NCBI GenBank assembly: GCA_036852015.1
Contig: JAANDG010000023.1
Location: forward strand, 186,001-250,000
From: Pelodera strongyloides
Lineage: Eukaryota; Nematoda; Chromadorea; Rhabditida; Rhabditidae
DNA: 64,000 nucleotides
Direction of reading: 5' to 3'
Shown: positions 52,501 through 63,808 of the stretch, piece after piece
How positions within the stretch are numbered: the first letter of the stretch is position 1
Layout: every line of letters starts with the position of its first letter
Translations under genes and position numbers: made by a program
The notes under the pieces: model-generated
The model's input: only the letters and a program-made list of their open reading frames with translations
Told to the model about the DNA's origin: nothing
Database searches by the model: none

Positions 52501-55393
52501 GGTTTATTTCCATTTTATTTTTCGTTTCTGATGGCCCGATGTGCAGCTCGACGTTGCGCAAATAGATTCTTAACCACATTCTCATAACTTAAAGAACGAC
52601 TGGTTGTTTGTGCACGTGCGCTGTAGCAAAGTAGGAATCCAGCATGTGGCACTTTGCATCACATGTAGGTTTTGCATGAAAACGTTCAACTATACGTAAT
52701 TGAAAATCAACACAAAAAGAGCTTTCGAGTAGAATGCACACTACTTCGTTTAAAAACTCTTTGCGCAAAAAATACGCCTGATTCAACACCACGCATTTTA
52801 CCATTCAAAAATGTTCACGATCCCGGTATCCCCTTGGATTGCATGAACAAACACTGCAGTGAAATTGCACAGCCTACGTGTGTTTTCTACACCGCAGCAT
52901 GTTTTCCATAGTACACATCTGTTTGTTGGTCTCATCGATTTGTGTGATTTTTCTACTAATGTAATTTAAACTCCTTCGTTTTTGGTTTTATGGTTATACT
53001 AATCATTGTTTGCTGAGTTTCTTTAGTAGTTTTAGTAGATATTGTTAGGGGTGGAATATGGAGATTTTTTGTTAGTTGGTGGGTATAGATGGAAATACAA
53101 TTAGAAACTAAATGTGGTTAGAAATCAATGTGATTAGAAACTTTGTCCGAGGTTGTAAAGGTGAGGGTAAATTTTCCTGTGAATACCACTGAAAACACTG
53201 GTGCTGGTGCAACACGAAGCGCGCCAAAATAATTAAGTTTATAGTTCGCATTGGTGTTTATGTAGGTAGTCTTATCAGTAGTTTTCTACGTAGACTAATG
53301 TGCGAGGTATAGAACGTCGACTAAGGCAGCTTTGTCCTCTGAAATTTGTGCAAGATCACAATAAGTCAAAACGACTATGTCAATTGTGCGCGAATCGCTG
53401 GGGACAAAGCCCGTCAAAAGAGTGCTCCAGTAGATGCGATTGTTGAAAACCATATATGTTTCTCAAGGCATATACTGAAACTAATGCATAGATAACATGG
53501 AGAGAACCATCAATGGGTTCTCTCCTGCACTGGAGCACTTCGGAGACGGAATCGGGCCATCAGATTTCCTTTGGGAATACTGGAACTTCAACGATCCCGC
53601 TCCCTAATTCAGTCTTGCAGGCCGTGCTCGGGCGGCTCCGACTGTGACGGCGCGGCCACAGAACAGGAATTCTGTAACGAACAGGACTGCCAGGAGACCG
53701 CAGGTATTTACATACTATGTTACTTTAACACGGACACTCACGAACGATCAAGACTGTCTCACGTGGTTAGATGCGTTTTACTCGTCTTCTGTAGTTGTTT
53801 TTGATATTCACTATATGAGCTTAGTTGATGTATGCTTAATTGCATCGATTTAGGCGACTGGTCCGGCTGGTCGACCTGGGGCCCGTGCTCCGTCTCGTGC
53901 GGCGCCGGCGTCAAACGCCGCACGCGCTACTGCCGTTCAGGCAACTGTCCCGGCAACTACAAGGTTTGCTCTTTTATCACGATCTATAAACACTTTTATT
54001 AAAACCAGTGCCTAAATCGCGGCCTCTGAAAAGTTTGCTGATAAATGTAACCCAGGTTTTCTACTGTTTCGGTTTTTTCTTCATACTACTTTCATTTCAG
54101 GAATCGGCAATCTGCAACGAAGGTGAATGCGAGAACAGGAATGCGTCGTGGGGAGGTGAGGAATCCAGATTAGGTGGTTCTCCAGTCGAGCAACTGGAGG
54201 TCGCGCAGGAGATTGCTCGGTCAAGCGGTCGCAATGTGTCTTTGGTCCAAGCAAACAATGAGACATTTATTGTATATGACGATGACTACACAGACGAACA
54301 GCACGTAGAAACCGTGGACTCGGAAGTCAACCTGACAACGGCCAAGACGATCGATCTGTCTGCGCTCTGGCATAAAGTGGTAATTGAGAGTGAGCAGGGT
54401 GATGTGACTCCTTTGAACACATCACTGAGTGCTACATCCCCGGTAGTCACTAGTTCATCAAACTCCTCAGCACCAAATTTGTTTGAAACCCCTTCCTTGA
54501 ATCATAGGGACTTGCAGATTATGCAATTACTGGAGGAAAAGGAAATTGAACAGAGTTCACTTAATAAAACATCTACTGAGGGCTCAGTTGGCGTTGTGTC
54601 CGTGAAAACCAGTCATCACTTACCTTCCGGAAACACTCAATCAAATGTAGAGAAATCACTTTCAGAATCCCCTATAAGTGTTCCAATTACAAATACCTCA
54701 AGTGCACCAAAACATTTTTTCCATAAACATCATACTCGTCGCTACAATCTTCATGCACGCAGCACCACTGTGTTTCCTTCAATTTCAAGTGTGCAACCCA
54801 TTACAACGACTGTTAGCAAAGATTCGACAGTTCTCCTCAAGCCAGAACTGCACACCATCTCCGGTACAAATGGTGGAAAGTGGACACCGTCATCCATGGC
54901 TAATTCTGATACTTGGCGTAAATATATCTTGCCAGTTCCAAAAAGGAAGATCAATTCATCACAAGGATTCGTCTTCACCAAGCTTGTTATCAACGACAGA
55001 AACTGAAAAACTCAATGGCTCGATTCTTGGAAAATATTTTACGAGAAGACTTAGCTTTTAGTTGGACACTTGCATGAAAAAGAGTGCTGAGTATATGGGT
55101 TTCTTTTATCGAATGAAGTGTATATATTGTTTTGAGCGTGTATGTTTGTTTGTTATCGACAAAAGCATTTGCAAACAACTTTACGTTTGCACCAAGTACA
55201 GGTGTGTGTGATGCTGTGAGGTGCGCTTTTCTCTTCGTTAATTTGCTGGTTTCCTTTAGGTTGGGGCTACTGGTCGGCGTGCTCCGAGACATGTGGTTAT
55301 GGACTCCGAAAACGTGTCAGAAAGTGCTATGGAAGTGGACAGTGCACCGGAAACGAATACGAAAGAGAGTCATGCTATTCCCGCTCTTGTTAG
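37506..55393 (+). CDS. Secreted ADAMTS metalloprotease with TSP1 repeats (ADT-2/ADT-1-like)
   Basis: A zinc protease of the extracellular matrix. Exons in phase: 37506-37556, 44747-44803, 44958-45051, 45180-45277, 45796-45886, 46015-46190, 46333-46449, 46563-46640, 46778-46896, 47308-47454, 47613-47741, 47833-47965, 48399-48469, 48563-48707, 48877-48949, 49079-49215, 49324-49425, 49536-49652, 49778-49941, 50045-50114, 50221-50365, 50700-50786, 51120-51146, 51522-51658, 51818-51960, 53621-53703, 53854-53963, 54101-54155, 55260-55393; about 1,029 residues. Order: Leu-rich signal peptide, prodomain, furin site HRSKR near 122-126, catalytic HELGHSLGMRHD near 338-349 with Met-turn HIMSSS, Cys-rich region ([10 protein letters not shown]), a degenerate first TSP1, spacer, then six more (such as [14 protein letters not shown]), ending CYSRSC. 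All catalytic ligands are present. The first two exons (signal peptide and 44747) are the least certain. Length and TSP1 number suggest ADT-2, from memory, so no symbol is given. Confidence 0.9.
37557..44746 (+). other. 7.2-kb first intron of the ADAMTS gene
   Basis: If the signal-peptide exon at 37506-37556 is right, this is one large intron. It holds scattered frames up to 145 codons (40626-41063) with no splice context, homology I recognise or repeat structure. Large first introns often carry regulatory elements, but none can be pointed to here. Confidence 0.5.
54156..55006 (+). CDS. Alternative Ser/Thr-rich segment of the ADAMTS C-terminus
   Basis: The exon starting at 54101 stays open for about 300 codons beyond the donor at 54156, up to TGA at 55004-55006. 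It encodes a Ser/Thr/Asn-rich segment with many N-glycosylation sequons (NVS, NET, NLT, NTS). Two phase-1 donors could join to the last exon at 55260: GTGAGG at 54156 (removes the segment) and GTAAAT at 54918 (keeps it before TSP1-7). Not splicing at all ends the protein without TSP1-7. A stop-free run this long within an intron is unlikely by chance in AT-rich DNA, so at least one isoform probably uses it. It would act as a heparin-like or mucin-like spacer between TSP1-6 and TSP1-7. Confidence 0.6.
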
Positions 55394-57789
55394 GTTAAAG
55401 CGTGTCGTGTGCTACTGCTGAGTTCAGTTCTGCAACCGCGATTTTGGTTTTGTAAGCGTAGTCTTTCCCACTATTTCATTGAACTTGAGCAATCCGTAGA
55501 GAATTAGGTGTGTTACATACTCCCAGTTACCAATAGGTACGCTGCCGGTGAACGCTATATAGAGTAGAAAAATGACGCAAACTATGTAAAATACGGTTAA
55601 TTAGAGTGCTTCACCCAAATGTAATAATCAAGTACCAGATATTTAGGTAATACTTTCTCGTTCAGAGTTGTTTCGGTCTTCTTCACCTAACATTCCATTG
55701 CTGACATTAATCTCATTTTTGTCAGGTTACGTTTCCCAAGTGAAGCATGATTTAAGCGTCGTTATTTATCCCGCTAGCTGACCCTGTACGTAAGCCTAAG
55801 GTTAAAGGGAATACCCCGAAAGCATATTCATCAAAAACAAAACCTTTTGAAATACCGACCGCCAACGTTCCCTGAGTAAACCGCACACCCGTGCGAACCC
55901 TTTTGATTTTTGTGCTCATCTTGGCTTTCATAATCAGTTCAATGGCGTGAACACTGCATATTCATTTGCTTGATATTAAGTTTAATTTTTTTCCCGTTTG
56001 CAATCTACTTTTGATTTTTTGCACTATATTATTATATATTATTATGTATATACGTTATTCGAGACAGTCCTTTGCCTTCTTGTGTCATTTGTTCACATTT
56101 CACTTACTAAAGTCTCCAACTGGAATTCTACTCTTTTTAACTGATTTTGTAAATTTTAAGTTTTTAAAGTGCAAAACTAGCTCTCAATATAGCCAATGAG
56201 GTTATCCATTCAGTTGCATTATTTTGTGTTTTCTTGACACATACGATACGTCGCGGGTGCGTTCTGTAATAAGTGTGTACTTAATAAAGAAAATTAGCTA
56301 CCTTCCTTTTTTGCATCTGTTTTTGATATGTAATATTTTGAAATACTCATTTTTAAAGAAAATTAGCTGTCTTTAATCGTTTTCATTCATATCCATGTGT
56401 ATTTTCGGTAGTTCATATTTCATCTCGGTACCTACTTATGAACAAATATAGATAGCTAAATTATCCACTGATAGTCAAGGTTTTCATGGTTAATACTATT
56501 TGATTATGATTCGCCCATCATTACATGTCCAATCATCGATATAAATGATTTTTTTTTACTCGCTTGTTTCAATTTATTTTGGTGTATGTTATTCTTCTTG
56601 ATACGCATCGTTTTATTTACTTATAGCTTATTCAATTCATGGCTGTTTTAAAACGTGAATTCAGTGCCAGTGTACTACATGTCAAGAGATCTATTGGGCA
56701 ACTGGCTCTCAATACATAGCGCACGTGGACAAAAAAGCGCACCACTGTCTCTATTGGGCAACACGTGGATTTGAGAAGAAAAATACTGTACACATAAATG
56801 TTTATTATATCAATCAATCAAATACAGTCTGGACATTATATTGTTTAGCATGGCTCCACACATTCATGGAAGTGCATGCCAGCAAGAAGAGCAGGCAGAA
56901 CTCCCTTCGAGAAGATTGCTGAAATTGCGTATTCAGTGCTCATATAATCTGCCTAAAATGTCTCGACAACGAGTAAACCTTTCAGGGCACGTTTTCTGCA
57001 ACGCGCACACATCAACTCACTGTCATTGTTCGCTAAAGTTTATTAGAAAATGCGCGATGACCTCTAACCTAGCCCTAGCGTAACTTATTGAATATAGTTA
57101 TACAATTATGTCAGTGACGGGTCCTTGTAAAGGATCTACACTGGTAAATTTGTGAAGGATCTAAGTTTGCAGCTTTCAATCATCAAACAAAGGCCAGCAA
57201 TCTGGCTCAAAAGAAGTAGCGAAATACTAAAACATACGTTCGCCACTTCCCAAGCCGCATGTCTTCGGGCAAATAACCTTGACAAGCTCCTTCCAGTAAT
57301 CCTTTGTTTCATCGAAACAATCCTTACACTCTTCTGCAAATTAAACTCTTAGGGAGATATCGTAGCTGACAACTTTAATCACTTGTGAAGCGTGGAACGG
57401 CGGCTTATTGATGGTTACACTGCGCCACGTCTCAAATTCAATCTCAATCACAAATAATCAATGCGGGCCTACAGTCACAAAATTTGCAGGAATTTTCGTT
57501 CCTTTTTACGGCAACTGCCTACTTTATGTGACCATTTGTCCATTCGAATTACATTTATATTTGCAACGGTATCTGCTGAAATGTCAGAATGTGACTTCTT
57601 TTCACTTACCTGAATTGCACTCCCTGGTGAGACATCCATTTGTGATAATACTTTGACAATCAGGCCGATTATTGAAGAAGTAGCAGCTGAACAATGTTTT
57701 GCCAACAAGAATCAAGTTAACAAACGGAAGCAAAACCCTTTATGGCCATTGTACAAGTGAAGTTCTAGCTGTACATCGTACCTAAAGTT
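55394..57789. other. Convergent intergenic region
   Basis: Lies between the 3' ends of the ADAMTS gene (plus) and the mucin-like gene (minus). AATAAA occurs at 56283-56288 on the plus strand, far from the ADAMTS stop. AT-rich with only short frames. No gene seen. Confidence 0.55.
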
Positions 57790-60700
57790 TTAGGGAAGTA
57801 GCCGCTTTTCCCCAAAACTGTTTTCCCACCTGTACACCTGGTCCTTGCATTCCAGCACCTTCTGTCTATTTACCCATTTGTAGGTGTAGAGCCGGAGGAT
57901 AGCAGCTAGTTCGTTACTCAACTCGGTCTTCTGTCGAGTGTAGTACCTATAACAGAAACGGGTACGCTACACACGGAAAAGGCTTTTTTCTAGGCACCAT
58001 GTAGGATTCTGAATACCGAATAATTTGGAACAAAATGAAATAAAATCTCACTGAAAAATCATTCTTAGGTTAAATAATCTTGATTGTGACTGACTCAAAT
58101 GATCCATATACTTGTGATATAATGTTGTGGAAGCTGTTCAATTGGTAGACAAAGCTCGTGGTAGTTCCAGCATTTCGTAGTTCCTCCAGTATTTGAAGAA
58201 GTTCAATAGCGGTCATCTTAATTGAATATGTTAGTTACATAAACTCATTTACCTGCTGGATGCACAGCAATCAAAAACTGAAAAAAATGAGCTACGGAAA
58301 CTCACAGCGTTCATGTCCGTTGTCATCAATCGCTTCAGTCTTTCAAATTTAGTGTCGAGACAGAACGACGCGAGATTCTCGCAGATTTTCTGGAAATTTT
58401 CCTCGTTTGTGCCTAAAAAGTATTAGGACAATATGTTACAAAAGTTGGGTAGATGCACCGCATGAGGCAACCCATCCCTCTGTGTGTAACCCAGTGGTAG
58501 GGGCGATCAGTAATGGGGTTTCAATGTATGGCAAAAACTGCGCATTTTGCTTCCAAGTATCAAATGTGCATCTCGTGTACGATTTTGCATACACATTTGC
58601 AGGTTAGAAAATGCACCATGTTATTGACAAGAGGAGGCGACAATGCACGCCCAAAAAAAGATCACTGGCTACCTGTGGTGGGATCATTTTTTTGTCGGTC
58701 TGTAGTTGTTCTACGGTAAATTTTCGCATATTTGGATGCAAAAATCGGCAATTTTTGCCATACATTGAAACCCCATAGTGCTTGAGAAGAAAATGGGTGC
58801 ATGCAGCTCAAAAGGTGAGTGTTTGTCGAGCAGACAGGTGACGCGGGTTCGAGTCCAATACACGTCAAGTTTTTGACCATATACCACTTTGTTGCCGAGG
58901 CAGGAGGGCTAAACTTAGAGGTAAAAAAAAAACAGAATACCTGTTGAATTGTCAGTCGGATCGATACATGACGGAGGTTTTTCATAGCCAACACACACAT
59001 TGCTGTCGTTCGCCGGGAATGGCGTACATGTTGGCAAGGGTGGCATAACACATGTCGGAGTAACAGTGGGTACTTCCAGAGTGGTTCCGGTAGATCCGGT
59101 ACCAGGAGGCTCAGTCGGTCCAGTTCCAGTTCCAGTGGTGTCAGTGCCTGGTGATCCAGGAGTTGCAGTGCCCGGAGTTCCGGTACCAGGAGTCTCAGTC
59201 GGTCCAGTTCCAGTTCCAGTGGTGTCAGTTCCAGCCTGGTGTCCCAGGAGTTGCAGTGCCCTGGAGGAGTCAGTCGGTTCCGGTACCAGTTCAGTCAGTT
59301 CCATTCCAGTGGTGTCAGTGCCTGGTGATCCAGGAGTTGCAGTGCCCGGAGTTCCGGTACCAGGAGTCTCAGTCGGTCCAGTTCCAGTTCCAGTCGGTGT
59401 CAGTGCCTGGTGATCCAGGAGTTGCAGTGCCTGGAGTTCCGGTACCAGGAGGCTCTCAGTTCCAGGTGGTGTCCCTGGTGATCCAGGTTGCAGTGCCTGG
59501 AGTTCCAGGAGTGGTGTCCAGTTCCAGCAGTGCTGGTGATCCAGGAGTTGCAGGAGTCTGCAGTGCCTGGTGTCAGTTCCTGGTACCAGGAGTCTTCTCG
59601 GTCCAGTTCCAGTTCCAGTCGTGATCCAGTGCCTGGTGCCTGGAGTTCCGGTACCAGGAGTCTCAGTCCAGTGTTCCCTGGTGTCAGTGCCAGGAGTCAG
59701 TGAGTCAGTTCCGTACCAGGAGTTGCAGTCGGTCCGGTCCAGTTCCAGTGGTGTCAGTGCCAGGAGTTGGTGTCCAGGTAGTTGCAGTGCCTGGTGTCAG
59801 TTCCCAGGTGTCAGTGCAGTTCCAGTTCCAGAGTCAGTCAGTCGGTCCAGTTCCCAGTTCCAGTGGGTGTCAGTGCCTGGTGATCCAGGAGTTGCAGTGC
59901 CTGGAGGTTCCCGGTACCAGGAGTCTCAGTCGGTCCAGGTTCCAGTTCCAGTGGTGTCAGTGCCTGGTGATCCAGGTGTTGCAGTGCCTGGAGTTCCGGT
60001 ACCAGGAGTCTCAGTCGGTCCAGTTTCCAGTTCCAGTGGTGTCAGTGCCTGGTGATCCAGGAGTTGCAGTGCCCAGGAGTTCCGGTACCAGGAGGCAGTC
60101 GTCCAGTTCCCAGGTGTCAGTGCCTGGTGATCCAGGAGTTGCAGTGCCCAGTTCCGGTACCAGGAGTCAGTCGGACCAGTCAGTCCAGTTCCAGTGTGTG
60201 CAGGAGGCAGTGCCTGGAGTGGTACCAGGAGGCTCAGTCGGTCCAGGAGTTGCCAGGAGTTGCAGTGCTGGTACCAGGAGTTCCGTTCCAGTTACCAGGA
60301 GGCTTCAGTGGTGTCCAGTTCCAGTTCCAGTGCAGTGGTCAGTGCCTGGTGATCCAGGAGTTGCAGTGCCCGGAGTTCCGGTACCAGGAGGCTCAGTCGG
60401 TCCAGTTCCAGTTCCAGTGGTGTCAGTGCCTGGTGATCCAGGAGTTGCAGTGCCCGGAGTTCCGGTACCAGGAGTCTCAGTCGGTCCAGTTCCAGTTCCA
60501 GTGGTGTCAGTGCCTGGTGACCCAGGAGTTGCAGTGCCTGGAGTTCCGGTACCAGGAGGCTCAGTCGGTCCAGTTCCAGTTCCAGTGGGTGTCAGTGCCT
60601 GGTGATCCAGGAGTTGCAGTGCCCGGAGTTCCGGAGTTGCAGCCCGGTTCCGGTAGGCCAGTTCCAGTTCAGTGGTGTCAGGAGTTGCAGGTGCCCGGAG

Positions 60701-63700
60701 TTCCGGTTCCAGTGGTGTCAGTGCCTGGTGATCCAGGAGTTGCCAGTGCCTGGTAGTTGGTGAGTGCCAGGAGTAGTGCCAGGAGTCTCAGTCGGTCCAG
60801 TTCCAGTTCCAGTGGTGTCAGTGCCTGGTGATCCAGGAGTTGCAGTGCCCGGAGTTCCGGTACCAGGAGTCTCAGTCGGTCCAGTTCCAGTTCCAGTGGT
60901 GTCAGTGCCTGGTGATCCAGGAGTTGCAGTGCCTGGAGTTCCGGTACCAGGAGGCTCAGTCGGTCCAGTTCCAGTTCCAGTGGTGTCAGTGCCTGGTGAT
61001 CCAGGAGTTGCAGTGCCCGGAGTTCCGGTACCAGGAGTCTCAGTCGGTCCAGTTCCAGTTCCAGTCGTGTCAGTGCCTGGTGATCCAGGTGTTGCAGTGC
61101 CTGGAGTTCCGGTACCAGGAGTCTCAGTCGGTCCAGTTCCAGTTCCAGTGGTGTCAGTGCCTGGTGACCCAGGAGTTGCAGTGCCCGGAGTTCCGGTACC
61201 AGGAGTCTCAGTCGGTCCAGTTCCAGTTCCAGTGGTGTCAGTGCCTGGTGATCCAGGAGTTGCAGTGCCCGGAGTTCCGGTACCAGGAGTCTCAGTCGGT
61301 CCAGTTCCAGTTGTGGTGTCAGTTGCAGTGCCCGTCCGGTAGTGTCGGTCCAGTTCCAGGGTGAGTGCCAGGAGTTGCAGTGCCTGGAGTTCCGGTACCA
61401 GGAGTCTCAGTCGGTCCAGTTCCAGTTCCAGTGGTGTCAGTGCCTGGTGATCCAGGAGTTGCAGTGCCCGGAGTTCCGGTACCAGGAGTCTCAGTCGGTC
61501 CAGTTCCAGTTCCAGTGGTGTCAGTGCCTGGTGATCCAGGAGTTGCAGTGCCCGGAGTTCCGGTACCAGGAGGCTCAGTCGGTCCAGTTCCAGTTCCAGT
61601 GGTGTCAGTGCCTGGTGACCCAGGAGTTGCAGTGCCCGGAGTTCCGGTACCAGGAGGCTCAGTCGGTCCAGTTCCAGTTCCAGTGGTGTCAGTGCCTGGT
61701 GATCCAGGAGTTGCAGTGCCCGGAGTTCCAGTTGTTGCAGTGCCCGGAGTTCCGGTACCAGGAGGCTTAGTCGGTCCAGTTCCAGTTGTGCCAGCACCAG
61801 TTGTTCCAGTGCCAGAAGTTGAGTGTTCGTCTGGCGAATGAGTGGTGGTTCCCGGTGATCCTGTACATTGAGGACATGGCTTTGCGGTCGTTGTCGGGAT
61901 GAATGGAGTTGTCACTTTCACTGTTACTTCCGTTGCCGGTTCCGTAGTTGGACACACGTTACATACCGGCGGTGGACACACGGGGGGAGGAACAACGCAT
62001 GAGCATGGGTTGCACTTCTGCCAAGCTCGATCGGCAATGTACTGGTCGATGGTGCAATAGACTGGTTCTCCATACCGTTCGTTTACTCTGTCGGGTTCTT
62101 CGATGCAGTTCACGCCGAGGTAATCCACAGTATCGGCAAGTATATCCTGAAAGCAGATCATTAATATATTATAATTGTCTTTGCCTTTCCTCGTGATTGT
62201 TACTTTCCTTTCGCAGGGTTGCTCGTATCGCTTTTCTGCTAAAAAAATACGAAATCTATTCCAGATCATCGATGTACCGTACCTGTGTAGAGTTAACATG
62301 TTTGCAGTTTGGTGGATTTCCTATCTCAATAATTTCGTATTCGAACGGGAATTTGCGGCAGAGGTAATATTTACCATCCTGCTTCCACATCGCGCCAGCC
62401 GGAAATTTATATTGCTTCCATTTGCCTTGTACCACGCAAACTAAAACATTTTATATTCTTGTCTAGCCTTCGATGTAACGCAATGTCAATATATCATAAC
62501 TACTAGCTGCTGTTATGCCATTATGAGAACTTGCTAATGCACTTGTTTTAGTGTGGGAAGAGAAGCATCTCGAATGATCTGATGAGCACTATATATGACA
62601 TAAGAGCGAGAAAGTATAGCTTCCTGACCTTCCGCAATGTTTCTCCATTCGATTAAATGATTGTAGTAGCCTTTCTTGTGCAAACACCTGTATTTTGCCG
62701 TTTCACCCTTGACTGTTGCCACTTCGGTTCCTTCATTCTTGATGTACTTCTCTAATCCATAGACGGTCGGCACCCAACAGAAACCTAAATTCGTACTCAA
62801 TGTTTTCGCCATCTACTTTACAGTGACGTTACTCACGGCTATGAGAATGAGAAAAATTCACTGAGTACTATGATAGCGTAAACAAATTCATTCGATGTTA
62901 CTCTTCCAAAATAGCGTTATTTTCAGCACGTCCTCTTGTGTTCACCAATAGGGAACAGCCAGACAATCAATCAAAAGTTATATAACGTCTGGTAAAGAAA
63001 CGAGCATTTCTCAAATGCCGCAATCCCAGACGAGGCTGATTCAAGAAGATTCACACCATGGAAAATATTCAAAATTACCACCTCTATACCAAAGCGTTTC
63101 AGAAACGTTTCCAATTATTATCATTATTATTTTTTCCTTGAATGAATTGGTGCCAATCATACATCAACAGTATACTATGAAAAACTGACTTCCGTCAAGT
63201 GGATGCGGGCCGATGCCATACTCATCACAGTAGTATCCAGCGTCATTGCAATAAAATATTTGGCCAATCGGAATATCTTTTCCTCTTGCGTGACAACCTG
63301 AAGATCGACAGTTTAACACAAAAATAACACTTGACTTTTATCGAGACAAAGCGGAACTTGAAATTAGTTTTTTTGTTTAAACCTCACAATCAGTAAGAAG
63401 TAAATAGTAAAGAAAGTTCCTAGTCTAACCGATCTTCTCAATCGCTCCGCCTATGCACCGGAATTTTGTTGATTGAATTGGATCGTAGAAAACGTCTCCC
63501 TCTTGGTAAACCTTGCCGTAAATGCGGCACTCCAGGTCTAAACATTTGGCGTCATTCGGACAATTTCAATACTGTGGAAGGAGATATTATGCTATACAGA
63601 AACTATTCATTATCGACAATGTTGAAATATTCGAAAAAATCCAAAGCGCCGCAAGAGATCACATATATGTGCCAGTGGATCTTCTCACCCTCTTCCTCGA

Positions 63701-63808
63701 CCTCTATAGCAACTGTCTCGCCGTGTGGATTCTGCTTGCAAACAAAGATCTTTCCGTCTTTTTCGAAAGATACGCCAATTGGTACGTCGCCAGCATCACC
63801 GACGCATG
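57790..63808 (-). CDS. Secreted protein: MIG-18-like Cys modules, mucin-like repeat, helical C-terminus (5' end outside window)
   Basis: Exons in phase, 5' to 3': 63689-63808, 63430-63537, 63190-63297, 62629-62784, 62283-62440, a large exon 58941-62146, then 58306-58412, 58095-58216 and 57790-57946 ending in TAA. The first five exons encode repeated modules of the form C-x3-GK-x3-GDxFxD...FRC...IGC-x2-xGKDIPIG, resembling the fibronectin-I-like domain of nematode MIG-18 relatives. The big exon opens with a Cys-rich piece (CSCVVPPPVCPPPVCNVC). It then enters a Thr/Gly/Pro mucin-like region (GTPGTATPGSPGTDTTGTG) and ends with CVMPPLPTCTPF and a spacer. The C-terminal exons (ICENLASFCLDTKFERLK; MTAIELLQILEELRNAG) look helical and match nothing I know. 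The repeat region as given breaks frame in several places. No signal peptide is seen, so the start lies beyond 64000. Likely extracellular. Confidence 0.75.
58513..58776. repeat. Small inverted repeat in an intron of the mucin-like gene
   Basis: GGGGTTTCAATGTATGGCAA at about 58515 pairs with its reverse complement near 58755-58775. The arms are about 50 nt with some mismatches, the spacer about 160 nt. This is a third, unrelated foldback-like structure in the window. Confidence 0.75.
58797..58863 (+). pseudogene. tRNA-like pseudogene
   Basis: GGTTCGAGTCC is a perfect B box, and AGCTCAAAAGG a fair A box. The D stem (GCTC/GAGT) and anticodon stem (TGTTT/AGACA) pair, giving a loop GTCGAGC with apparent anticodon CGA. 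The acceptor stem has two mismatches, the T stem is weak and the total length is short. It is read as a decayed tRNA or a tRNA-derived insertion, in the same intron as the foldback at 58513. Confidence 0.35.
59081..61800 (-). repeat. 84-bp minisatellite encoding a 28-residue mucin-like repeat
   Basis: About twenty copies of an 84-bp unit (anchor GTGTCAGTGCCTGGTGATCC on the plus strand). Read on the minus strand, each encodes 28 residues including GTATPGSPGTDTTGTGTGPT, followed by ETP or EPP. Copies at 60335-60620 and 60780-61310 are nearly identical. Copies at 59410-60330, 60620-60780 and 61310-61370 carry short indels and truncations that break the frame. This could be assembly or consensus error in a repeat, or real decay. 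Confidence 0.9.

Noticed and set aside
53416..53540. Short inverted repeat (AGTGCTCCAGT / ACTGGAGCACT) with a hairpin, considered as a microRNA precursor
   Set aside because: Only 11 paired bases at the outer arms and large unpaired interior; not like a miRNA hairpin.
59000..61841. Long plus-strand frames (Val-Pro-Gly and Gln-Phe-rich) across the repeat
   Set aside because: They are antisense shadows of a stop-free 84-bp repeat. The minus reading connects to spliced Cys-rich exons on both sides; the plus readings connect to nothing.
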